NCBI GenBank assembly: GCA_965200795.1
Contig: CBDAVB010000001.1
Coordinates: 1 to 64,000 of the forward strand
Direction of reading: 5' to 3'
DNA: 64,000 nucleotides
Source: Parashewanella sp965200795
Lineage (GTDB): Bacteria > Pseudomonadota > Gammaproteobacteria > Enterobacterales > Shewanellaceae
Position numbers and translations under genes: made by a program. The notes beneath the pieces are model-generated. The model saw only the letters and a program-made list of their open reading frames with translations. It searched no databases and was not told the DNA's origin. Shown piece by piece: positions 43,610 through 51,457 of this stretch (positions are counted from its first letter, which is position 1; each line of letters starts with the position of its first letter).

Positions 43610-43865
43610 TTATATCCAAAAGAAAAAGACTTTTCTTAAAAGCGGAATTGATTAAAATTTAATCAAAAAGTTCTTGATTATTTGTTTAAAAAGTTATAAT
43701 TATGAACTCTGTTTTTGTTTCGTAATTGTATCAAATAAGTTTAAAAGTGACTTATGTATTCTTTTGGCAACGATTCATTCTTTTACTGTTGCGACCCGGC
43801 GATACGAAATCAAGACAGTTATTAGCTTTATTTTAGGATTAATTGCTGTAACTGAGGACAGAGAC

Positions 43866-44042
43866 ATGAGAAGACAAAAACGAGATCGTTTAGAGCGGGC
43901 ATATGCGAAGGGTTTTCATGCCGGTGTTTGCGGTAGATCAAAAGAAAACTGCCCGTATATGAGTACAGATCCGCGTTCTCAATGGTTAGGTGGCTGGCGA
44001 CAAGGAGTGGAAGATCGTCAAAATGGAATCCCGGTAAAATAG
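43866..44042 (+). CDS. rmf: Ribosome modulation factor Rmf
   Basis: Rmf binds 70S ribosomes in stationary phase and dimerises them to inactive 100S particles. The 58-residue product MRRQKRDRLERAYAKGFHAG, followed by CGRSKENCPYMSTDPRSQWLGGWRQG, is almost the family consensus. I chose the ATG at 43866 over upstream in-frame starts because it gives the standard length and has GAGGACAGAG upstream. It is a single gene with its own terminator; growth-phase control is expected from the family. Confidence 0.95.
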   Translation: MRRQKRDRLERAYAKGFHAGVCGRSKENCPYMSTDPRSQWLGGWRQGVEDRQNGIPVK

Positions 44043-44065
44043 ATTTCATTATCAGAATTGTCATC

Positions 44066-44093
44066 AAAAGCCCTCTTATTTCAGAGGGCTTTT
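44066..44093 (+). terminator. Terminator after rmf
   Basis: Eleven-bp perfect stem AAAAGCCCTCT / AGAGGGCTTTT with a six-base loop, 24 bases after the rmf stop. Confidence 0.88.
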
Positions 44094-44193
44094 GATTTAG
44101 TTATAAAAAATTAACCGCAAATCAGCAAGATAGGCCAGCCAGCCGCAATGGTAACACTTTGAGCCGTAAGTTCGCCCTTTCCGCCTGCGGGTT

Positions 44194-44218
44194 CAGAACT
44201 GTCCCGAAATAACTTCCC
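44194..44218 (+). repeat. Repeat family D, terminal fragment
   Basis: The bases cagaactgtcccgaaataac match the family D end seen at 14113 and 58189. The sequence beyond it does not match, so only one terminus is present. Confidence 0.5.
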
Positions 44219-44333
44219 TCTTCAGACCTTGCCGTCAGCCCGCAACGCCTGACATTGGGACTATCTTCGCCTCAGTCAGGGTGATACAGATTGCTCTCAA
44301 TCTCCCGGGTTTTGCCGGCTTCGCCGGGCAGAC

Positions 44334-44366
44334 AAAAAAGCCTTCTCATTTTGAGAAGGCTTTTTT
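44334..44366. terminator. Strong terminator after rne
   Basis: A 14-15 bp stem (AAAAAAGCCTTCTCA / TTGAGAAGGCTTTTTT) with a very short loop, located 16 bases past the rne stop codon. A- and T-runs on both sides allow it to work in both directions. A second small hairpin with a TTCG loop (CCGGCTTCGCCGG) lies directly to its left. Confidence 0.85.
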
Positions 44367-44381
44367 AAGAACAATACCAGC

Positions 44382-47300
44382 TTAAAGCCGCGGGCTTGCC
44401 ATTTCAGACTGCGCGCTGTTTATCGCTCGGGCTTTTGGTGAAACTTCTACTTGAGAACGGTCATAAACGCGTCCTTTAGGCGTTTCGATGTCACGCTTCG
44501 GCATTGCGTCAGGCTTAGTTGTTTCTGAGCTGGTCATAGCTTCAAAACGACTGGTCACTGATTTAACCGCCGATTTCTTATTGCGAGTTTTCCCCGGCTT
44601 AGATGTTTCTTTAGTCACTGGTTTAACAATGATGATATCTTCTTGTAAAATTTCTTCATCTTTTTGAAAAGCTGCCGCATCTTCAGTTACAGCTTCGGCT
44701 ACCGTTGAATCGCCTTCATCATGTGCGGCCGCGACAGGTTGAGTCTCAACTTCTGCTGTTTCAGTTTTTGCTGCCGCAACCGTTCCGGCGACTTCAGTTT
44801 TTTCTTCAGCTGAAGTTTCTGCCGGCGCGGCTGCTTTGTTTACCGCCACTTCTTTTATAGTCGCAGCCGCCGGCTCAACCTTCTTCGCTCTGAGCTTTCC
44901 TGTCGGCTTGTCGGCTTTTTGTTTCGACTCGGCTTTTACCTCTGTTTTAGCGTCGGTTTCACTGGGTTGCCGCACTTCGTAATCAGCCGTAAAAAGCTCA
45001 TCCTGAGATGGTTGAGCCTCATCAGTTGAAACCGTTTCAGTTTGTTCTAATTGCCCGAAATCAAACGTAATAGGCATTTCTTCATGAGCTTCAAATACCG
45101 GCGCTTCGCTCGATTGTGACGGCTTTTCATCACGGCGGCGTCTTTGACCGGCGGCTCTTAAATGACGCGGGCTGCGGCGGCTTCTGCGAGCAGGTTCTTT
45201 TTCAGCGGTTTCATCTGTTTCATCAGTTGAATCTACTACCGCGGTTGCTGTATCTGTCGCCTCAACTTTTTCTTTAGCTACTTCCGTCTGCTTAGTGCCG
45301 ACTTGAGTCTCACTTTCTTCAACACTAACGTTAGCAACTTTGGTTTCCGTTTCTGTCGCGAGAGTTTCTGTTACTTGAGTTGATACGCTTGCTGACTCTG
45401 CCGCAACTTCTTTAGTCTCAATTTTAGCTTTTGGCTTACGGCGGGTCTGGCGGGGCTTAGCTTCCTTCGCTTCTTGCTTTTTCGGCGCTTCTTGAGTCTC
45501 AGCGGCTACCGCGTTCTCAACGGCTTCAGCTGTAGCTGACAATGTTTCGTTCTCATTGCTGATACGAACCTTACGATCCATCTTTCTGCGTTGACGACGT
45601 TCGCGTACCGCTTCTTCTTTTGGCTCTTGCGCCTGCTTCTTAGGCTGGCGAGTTTTTGTTTCAGTCTTTTTGTTACGCTGATTGCGTTCCTTACGATCTT
45701 GGTTTTCCGGAAATTCATTGCCTTTAACATCGTTATTACGAGAGCGACGCTTATCATTACGACGGTTGTTGCGACGTTGATTTCTGTCTTGCTGCTTACG
45801 ACCGGTTTTAGCGGTTTTCTTTTGAGGTTGTTCTTCTTCGCCGCTGAATAAACCGATAATTGCTGAAACAATAGATGCGAAGAAGTCTTTGCTCCGTGTG
45901 TTCTTAACAGACTTTGCTTTCTTTGCTGCAGGTTTAGTCACAGGCGCCTGATTAGGTGCGCTAAAACCTTTAAGCGCGGGCTGAACACCCGGTTCAAGCT
46001 CTAGTTTACGAGGTTCGTAAAGTTTTGATTCAGGCTTTTCAGTACGGTTGTAGCTTGATTCAATTGTACCCTCGTCTTTACGGTGACGAACGACTTTATA
46101 ATCCGGTGTTGTCATATGTGAATCGGGGATCACATAAACATCCACACCATGACGTTTCTCGGTAATGCGAATCGCTTTACGCTTTTCGTTAAGCAAGAAC
46201 GCGGCAACATCAACAGGTACGATCGCTTCGATTTGAAACGTGTTTTCTTTGATCGCTTCTTCTTCCATTAAACGTAAGATAGAAAGCGCTAAAGATTCAG
46301 TACCTCGGATTGTACCTTGACCATGACAGCGAGGACAAATATTCGCGGCAGATTCCTCAAGAGAAGGGCGTAAGCGCTGACGGGACATTTCCATCAGACC
46401 GAAGCGAGAAATACGTCCTAACTGGACACGGGCGCGGTCGTGCTGAACCGCGTCCCGCAGGCGGTTTTCAACTTCACGCTGATGTTTTGCCGGCGACATA
46501 TCGATAAAGTCGATAACCACCAGACCACCTAAGTCTCGAAGACGAAGCTGACGAGCAATTTCATCCGCCGCTTCAAGGTTAGTGTTTAACGCCGTTTCTT
46601 CAATGTCGCCGCCCTTGGTAGCTCGAGAAGAGTTGATGTCGATTGATGTCAGTGCTTCGGTTGGGTCAATGACAATTGAGCCGCCTGATGGTAAACGTAC
46701 CTCGCGTTGGAATGCTGATTCGATTTGAGATTCAATCTGATAGTGAGTGAATAATGGCACTTCAGATTTATATTGTTTTACACGCTCAACAAAGTCAGGA
46801 CGAACCAGGCCGATATGCTGTTTCGCTTCTTCGTAAATACACGGATGATCGATTAGGATTTCACCTACGTCACGACGTAAATAATCACGAATCGCGCGGG
46901 CAATGACATTACTTTCCTGGTGAATCAAGAACGGAGCAGGCTTTGAGTCCGCGGCTTCTTTAATTGCGCTCCAGTGATGTTGCAGAACGTTTAAATCCCA
47001 CTTTAGTTCTTCCGCGTCTTTACCGACACCTGCTGTACGTACGATTAAGCCCATACCTTGTGGTACATCTAACTGAGCTAAAGCCGCTTTAAGTTCCGTA
47101 CGCTCATCACCTTCAATTCGACGTGAAATACCGCCCGCACGAGGGTTGTTCGGCATAAGAACAAGGTAGGAGCCCGCGAGGCTTATAAAGGTTGTTAGTG
47201 CCGCCCCTTTGTTACCGCGTTCTTCTTTGTCGATTTGAACGATGACTTCTTGTCCTTCGAAAACCACTTCTTTAATGTTCGGGCGACCCTGAAAAGTGTA

Positions 47301-47543
47301 ACCTTCAGGGAAATAGCCTTTTGCGATTTCTTTTAAAGGAAGGAAACCGTGTCGTTCCGCGCCGTAGTCAACAAATGCGGCTTCTAAAGAGGGTTCTACG
47401 CGGGTGATTTTGCCTTTATATATATTTGCTTTTTTTTGCTCATGACCCGGACTTTCAATATCCAGATCATAGAGCTGTTGCCCGTCAACCAGGGCAACAC
47501 GCAACTCCTCAGATTGAGTTGCATTGATTAACATACGTTTCAT
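44382..47543 (-). CDS. rne: Ribonuclease E
   Basis: RNase E is the essential endonuclease of mRNA decay and rRNA/tRNA processing and the scaffold of the degradosome. The 1053 residues start with the S1 domain (IYKGKITRVEPSLEAAFVDYGAERHGFLPL), followed by the DNase I-like catalytic core with metal-binding Asp in SIDINSSRA (about 303) and VVIDFIDM (about 346). Next comes the zinc-link CPRCHGQGT (about 404). The C-terminal half is long, charged and disordered, with Arg-rich RNA-binding blocks (GRKQQDRNQRRNNRRNDKRR and ARRSRRSPRHLRAAGQRRRR) and many Ala/Glu/Thr repeats. The long upstream gap before rluC may contain an autoregulatory leader. Confidence 0.97.
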   Translation of the reverse strand: MKRMLINATQSEELRVALVDGQQLYDLDIESPGHEQKKANIYKGKITRVEPSLEAAFVDYGAERHGFLPLKEIAKGYFPEGYTFQGRPNIKEVVFEGQEVIVQIDKEERGNKGAALTTFISLAGSYLVLMPNNPRAGGISRRIEGDERTELKAALAQLDVPQGMGLIVRTAGVGKDAEELKWDLNVLQHHWSAIKEAADSKPAPFLIHQESNVIARAIRDYLRRDVGEILIDHPCIYEEAKQHIGLVRPDFVERVKQYKSEVPLFTHYQIESQIESAFQREVRLPSGGSIVIDPTEALTSIDINSSRATKGGDIEETALNTNLEAADEIARQLRLRDLGGLVVIDFIDMSPAKHQREVENRLRDAVQHDRARVQLGRISRFGLMEMSRQRLRPSLEESAANICPRCHGQGTIRGTESLALSILRLMEEEAIKENTFQIEAIVPVDVAAFLLNEKRKAIRITEKRHGVDVYVIPDSHMTTPDYKVVRHRKDEGTIESSYNRTEKPESKLYEPRKLELEPGVQPALKGFSAPNQAPVTKPAAKKAKSVKNTRSKDFFASIVSAIIGLFSGEEEQPQKKTAKTGRKQQDRNQRRNNRRNDKRRSRNNDVKGNEFPENQDRKERNQRNKKTETKTRQPKKQAQEPKEEAVRERRQRRKMDRKVRISNENETLSATAEAVENAVAAETQEAPKKQEAKEAKPRQTRRKPKAKIETKEVAAESASVSTQVTETLATETETKVANVSVEESETQVGTKQTEVAKEKVEATDTATAVVDSTDETDETAEKEPARRSRRSPRHLRAAGQRRRRDEKPSQSSEAPVFEAHEEMPITFDFGQLEQTETVSTDEAQPSQDELFTADYEVRQPSETDAKTEVKAESKQKADKPTGKLRAKKVEPAAATIKEVAVNKAAAPAETSAEEKTEVAGTVAAAKTETAEVETQPVAAAHDEGDSTVAEAVTEDAAAFQKDEEILQEDIIIVKPVTKETSKPGKTRNKKSAVKSVTSRFEAMTSSETTKPDAMPKRDIETPKGRVYDRSQVEVSPKARAINSAQSEMASPRL

Positions 47544-48137
47544 GATGACGTCATTCTTCTGTAATTTGGGTCATCAAACATTGCAGCGGATTGCATTATG
47601 GGCCTGATTCAAAAAGTCACGAACCTCACGGTTTGACCAGCAGGCTGGTAATAGGCGCTCAAATTTCTGTAAGACGCAATCTCTGCGTGTAGCTGCCTTA
47701 ACTTACTCATTTATGTTGTCATTTCTGTAGATCGGCGTTTTTCTTTACTTGCCGGTCGTTGTCATAAATTCTGGGTAATATTCCAATAATGCCGAATCGA
47801 ACACAACTGCTTGATAAACCAGTTAAAATTTTGCTCATGTTCTTGTGGTTTTAGTAAGTTAAACCATGATTTTATGGCATCAGTCTCAGGTTTAGCTTTT
47901 AATCAATTAAATTTTCAATTTGATTTTTTTTAAGCTTGCAACTCAGCTGGTTGCCACTGTGTTGAATGAATTTTTAACTTTGTTCCACGAACGGCTTAGC
48001 GGTTGAATTAATCTGTTTTCATTAAATACCGCTTTTCAATTGTGAAATATAGCAATAATCAAAAAATTCAGCAATCAAAAGCCGAAAATCTTGTGAGTTA
48101 TTGTACAATAGCTGCATCAGCTTCAAATGAAATTCTA
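47544..48137. other. Divergent upstream region of rne and rluC, 594 bp
   Basis: No gene is seen. In E. coli the rne mRNA has a leader of about 360 nucleotides that RNase E itself cuts to control its level. The length here allows a similar leader, but I cannot recognise its hairpins with confidence. The right 200 bases are AT-rich and must hold the rluC promoter. Confidence 0.4.
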
Positions 48138-49097
48138 ATGACAACTCAAGAATCAGCCGTAAAAGTCCGATTTGTTACCATTGATGAAGATAACGAAGGG
48201 CAGAGAATAGACAATTTTTTGGTCACTAAGCTTAAAGGTGTGCCGAAAAGTATGATTTATCGCATCATCCGTAAAGGTGAAGTGAGAGTGAACAAAAAAC
48301 GCATTAAGCCGGAATATAAACTGCAAGTCGATGATTTAGTGCGTGTTCCTCCTGTTCGGGTTTCACAGTCTAAACAAGATAATGCGCCGTCACCGAAATT
48401 AGCGAGAGTCACTCAGCTTGAGGAGCGTATAGTTTATGAAGATAAGCATCTTATTGTTTTAAGTAAACCTTCCGGTATCGCAGTTCACGGCGGTAGCGGC
48501 GTTAATTACGGAGTGATTGAAGCTTTACGCAGCCTCAGGCCTGGGCAAAAGTTTCTTGAGTTGGTGCACCGGTTAGATAAAGAAACTTCGGGCATTTTAC
48601 TTATCGCTAAAAAGAGAAGCGCGTTAAAGCATTTGCAAGATCAACTTCGTGAGAAGCTGATGCAAAAGGATTACTTAGCGTTAGTGCGAGGTGAGTGGCA
48701 AAAGCGCGTCAATTTGATTAATGCGCCGCTGCTGAAGATCACCCTTAAATCAGGTGAACGTATTGTTCGGGTAAACGCTGATGGAAAACCGTCACAGACT
48801 CGATTCAAGATTGTTCAAAAATACCAGGGGGCAACCTTAGTTAAAGCCAGCCCGTTAACAGGGCGTACTCACCAAATTCGTGTTCATTGTCAATACACCG
48901 GGCATCCGATTGCCTGTGATGAAAAATACAGTGAAGCGAAATTTGATGATTCGATGCGTGAACAAGGATTACGTCGTTTATTTCTTCACGCCGCGCGATT
49001 AGAGTTCACTCACCCTTATACTGAAGAACGTATGACAGTCAATGCTGAGTTAGATACAGATCTTAATGATTTATTATCTAATTTAAAGCGAGCATAA
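48138..49097 (+). CDS. rluC: 23S rRNA pseudouridine synthase RluC
   Basis: RluC makes pseudouridine at 23S rRNA positions 955, 2504 and 2580 (E. coli numbering). The product has an N-terminal S4 RNA-binding domain (QRIDNFLVTKLKGVPKSMIYRIIRKGEVRVNKKRIKPEYKL) and the RsuA/RluA catalytic motif LVHRLDKETSGILLIAKK with the nucleophilic Asp. The ATG at 48138 gives 319 residues, the E. coli length; a GTG at 48042 would add 32 unrelated residues. It is divergent from rne, the conserved arrangement. Confidence 0.93.
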   Translation: MTTQESAVKVRFVTIDEDNEGQRIDNFLVTKLKGVPKSMIYRIIRKGEVRVNKKRIKPEYKLQVDDLVRVPPVRVSQSKQDNAPSPKLARVTQLEERIVYEDKHLIVLSKPSGIAVHGGSGVNYGVIEALRSLRPGQKFLELVHRLDKETSGILLIAKKRSALKHLQDQLREKLMQKDYLALVRGEWQKRVNLINAPLLKITLKSGERIVRVNADGKPSQTRFKIVQKYQGATLVKASPLTGRTHQIRVHCQYTGHPIACDEKYSEAKFDDSMREQGLRRLFLHAARLEFTHPYTEERMTVNAELDTDLNDLLSNLKRA

Positions 49098-49153
49098 ATA
49101 TTGAGCCGGCCTGAGTTTATTAACTTAATTTTATTAACTCAGGCCAATCACTC

Positions 49154-49738
49154 TTACAAAACCGGCATATCAAATTCTTCAAGCAGACCAATAAGTTTAA
49201 TCAGTGGCAGGCCAATTAAAGTATTCGGATCATCTCCCTCCAGCTTTTCAAATAAAGCGATTCCCAATCCTTCACTTTTAAAACTACCGGCACACCAAAG
49301 TGGTTGCTCTTTCGCTACGTAGTTTTCTATTTGCTGCTGAGTTAATCGCTTAAAGTGAACGATAAACGGTTCCACAAGAGAAGAATAGTTTCCCGTTTGT
49401 TTATCATAAACACATAACCCCGTGTAAAAGGTGACGCTTTTTCCTGAGGCATTGGTTAATTGCGTTATTGCCTTAGCTCCGGTTAACGGCTTGCCGGTGA
49501 TTTTGTCTTCAATCACCGCTACTTGATCTGAACCGACAACCAACGCGTTTTCGAAATCCACTAATTCAGCGCCGGCCTTGGCTTTCTCAACGGCGAGACG
49601 TTCAACCAACTGGACTGCAGATTCATTATCTGACGGAGATTCATCAATGTCAGGAGAAACACTGCTAAAAGGAAGTTGCAGTTTATGTAATAACTCCTGA
49701 CGGAATTTCGAGCTCGAAGCGAGGGTTAGTTTCTTCAT
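49154..49738 (-). CDS. yceF: Maf-like nucleotide pyrophosphatase YceF
   Basis: A Maf/HAM1-superfamily house-cleaning pyrophosphatase; E. coli YceF prefers 7-methyl-GTP. The motifs LTLASSSKFRQELLHKLQLPF, VGSDQVAVIEDKITGKP and GLPLIKLIGLL are typical. The ATG at 49738 gives 194 residues, as in E. coli; the ORF also allows two ATGs just upstream. It converges with rluC. In E. coli the divergent yceD-rpmF-plsX-fab cluster follows; here that cluster is missing and a family C repeat and the ivd operon take its place. Confidence 0.9.
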   Translation of the reverse strand: MKKLTLASSSKFRQELLHKLQLPFSSVSPDIDESPSDNESAVQLVERLAVEKAKAGAELVDFENALVVGSDQVAVIEDKITGKPLTGAKAITQLTNASGKSVTFYTGLCVYDKQTGNYSSLVEPFIVHFKRLTQQQIENYVAKEQPLWCAGSFKSEGLGIALFEKLEGDDPNTLIGLPLIKLIGLLEEFDMPVL

Positions 49739-49881
49739 CATCAGCAACTGAAAAATAAAATTGACATATTTTGCGGTGTTAACTGTTTTGAATCAACGTT
49801 AAGTTTTTATTTTGGCGGATGTAAATATAATCTGACAAAAAAAATCGCCAAAAGCTTCTGATTAGACCAATAAACGCTTGC

Positions 49882-49897
49882 TTTACGTTAGCGTAAA
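49882..49897. promoter_or_regulatory. LiuR-like operator in a MerR-type promoter
   Basis: TTTACGTTAGCGTAAA has six-bp perfect arms (TTTACG / CGTAAA) around four central bases. It resembles the LiuR (MerR family) site that I recall for branched-chain catabolic operons of Shewanella. It lies between a -35-like TTGCTT (49878) and -10-like bases with a long spacer of 19 or more bases, as in MerR-controlled promoters. It is about 255 bases upstream of the thiolase gene. Confidence 0.6.
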
Positions 49898-49949
49898 CGT
49901 CACATTAGATGCCATTAAGATAAAATCTTTGTGTAAAAACCGCACATGA

Positions 49950-50100
49950 GCACCTGACTGTAAGTTTTTCGATATTTTCGGCGTTCAAATTCAGTGCTCC
50001 GCAAGGCGCTCTCGCGCGGTAATGCCGACAGTCTTTCAAGCAAGAGTAACGCCGGTGCTTAAGACGGGTGTCAGAAAAGTGAAAACTTACAGTCGGGTAC
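49950..50100 (+). repeat. Repeat family C, copy 3 (best preserved)
   Basis: A 151-bp element with inverted ends of about 15 bp: cctgactgtaagtttt at the left and, read on the other strand, cccgactgtaagtttt at the right. Internal segments gtgctccgcaaggcgctc and gtctttcaagcaagagtaa are shared with the other copies. It lies between the LiuR-like promoter and the operon. Confidence 0.85.
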
Positions 50101-50154
50101 GTAAGTAATAAAGCATTTCGGTCATTGCCGGATTGAAAGGAACTGGAGTAGATA

Positions 50155-51348
50155 ATGAATTCAGAAAAACGTGATCAAGATATCGTGATTGTCTCGGCCA
50201 AACGAACACCAATGGGGGGGTTTCAAGGTTCGCTATCGAGTGTTCCTTCACCAAAGTTAGGGGCTGCGGCGATTAAAGCGGTTATGCAAGAGACGGGTAT
50301 CAATGGCGAAAAAGTAGATGAAGTCATTATGGGCTGCGTGTTGCCCGCGGGTTTAGGTCAGGCGCCTGCCCGTCAAGCTGCCCTTGGCGCCGAGTTGCCG
50401 CTGTCGGTTGGCGCGACAACCTTGAACAAAGTTTGCGGCTCAGGTATGAGAACCGTAATGATGGCTCACGATTCAGTTAAAGCCGGCAGTGCCGATATTG
50501 TTGTCGCCGGCGGCATGGAAAGCATGAGCGGTGCGCCATACCTGCTCGATAAAGCCCGTGCCGGCATGCGTATGGGGCACAAAAAGGTGATGGATCATAT
50601 GTTCCTCGACGGTCTTGAGGATGCCTATACTGGTGGAGCTATGGGCACTTTTGCTCAAAATACGGCTGATGAATTTGGCATTACCCGTGAAAAAATGGAT
50701 GAGTTCGCGCTAAGTTCATTGGAGAAAGCCAACGGCGCTATCAATTCCGGCGCATTTAATAATGAATTAACTCCGGTTACTGTGACTTCTCGTCATGGTG
50801 ATACGGTTGTGGACACTGACGAGCAGCCAGGCAACGCACGCCCGGAAAAAATTCCCGCGCTTCGTCCGGCTTTCGCCAAAGACGGTACGATTACCGCTGC
50901 AAACTCCAGCTCGATTTCTGACGGCGCGGCAGCGGTTATGGTGATGACTCGCGCTCAGGCTACAGAGTTAGGTCTGACCGTATTGGCGACGATTAAAGGG
51001 CACGCGGCCCATTCACAAGAACCCGCGAAGTTCACTACCGCACCTGTGGGCGCAATGATGGATTTAATGAACAAAGTTGGCTGGTGTAAGGACTCTGTTG
51101 ATCTTTATGAAATTAATGAAGCTTTTGCGATGGTAACCATGCTGGCAATTTCAGAACTTGGGTTAGACGCGGCGAAAGTTAACGTAAACGGAGGCGCTTG
51201 CGCGCTAGGTCATCCGATCGGCTGTTCCGGAACTCGTATTCTAGTGACCTTAATCCACGCGCTTAAAAATCGTGGTCTGACTCGCGGCGTGGCGTCTTTG
51301 TGTATCGGCGGCGGTGAAGCAACAGCGATGGCGATTGAAGTCGGATAA
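50155..51348 (+). CDS. ivdA: Acetyl-CoA C-acyltransferase (thiolase), first gene of the ivd-type operon
   Basis: A thiolase that cleaves 3-ketoacyl-CoA, here probably 2-methylacetoacetyl-CoA from isoleucine. The 397 residues have the nucleophile Cys in LNKVCGSGMRTVMMAHD (about residue 92), NVNGGACALGHPIGCSGTRILVTL with the catalytic His (about 353), and a C-terminal Cys in SLCIGGGEATAMAIE (about 383). A ribosome binding site (AAGGAACTGGAG) precedes the ATG. It opens a seven-gene set matching the ivdABCDEFG operon described for Shewanella; the symbol is given by position and product. Confidence 0.9.
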   Translation: MNSEKRDQDIVIVSAKRTPMGGFQGSLSSVPSPKLGAAAIKAVMQETGINGEKVDEVIMGCVLPAGLGQAPARQAALGAELPLSVGATTLNKVCGSGMRTVMMAHDSVKAGSADIVVAGGMESMSGAPYLLDKARAGMRMGHKKVMDHMFLDGLEDAYTGGAMGTFAQNTADEFGITREKMDEFALSSLEKANGAINSGAFNNELTPVTVTSRHGDTVVDTDEQPGNARPEKIPALRPAFAKDGTITAANSSSISDGAAAVMVMTRAQATELGLTVLATIKGHAAHSQEPAKFTTAPVGAMMDLMNKVGWCKDSVDLYEINEAFAMVTMLAISELGLDAAKVNVNGGACALGHPIGCSGTRILVTLIHALKNRGLTRGVASLCIGGGEATAMAIEVG

Positions 51349-51360
51349 AAGTGATTTACT

Positions 51361-51384
51361 GATGCCGGTTTAATCTCCGGCATC
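51361..51384 (+). other. Hairpin between the thiolase gene and mmsA
   Basis: Eight-bp perfect stem GATGCCGG / CCGGCATC with an eight-base loop and no T-run. It may attenuate or process the transcript inside the operon rather than end it. Confidence 0.5.
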
Positions 51385-51457
51385 TCATGAACGATTTAAA
51401 TTAAACCAAGAGCGAGAAACAACAATAACAGCTCCAATCAACAAATAGGAATGTAAG

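Larger units (their letters stand above)
44043..44381. other. Intergenic region between rmf and rne, 339 bp
   Basis: It holds the rmf terminator (44066-44093), a family D terminal fragment (44194-44218), a TTCG-loop hairpin (44313-44330) and the strong bidirectional terminator of rne (44334-44366). No gene is visible. Confidence 0.55.
49748..50154. other. Upstream region of the ivd-type operon
   Basis: This 407-bp region holds a LiuR-like operator and promoter (about 49878-49910) and then a complete family C repeat (49950-50100) between that promoter and the first gene. No coding sequence is visible. Confidence 0.55.

Noticed and set aside
43442..43639. Open frame of 65 codons after the chemoreceptor gene
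   Set aside because: It is made up of repeat family C sequence and shows no ribosome binding site or family features.
45591..45851. Hydrophobic 86-codon frame antisense to rne
   Set aside because: It is the complement of the Arg/Lys-rich RNase E tail, which produces Leu/Phe/Val runs by chance.
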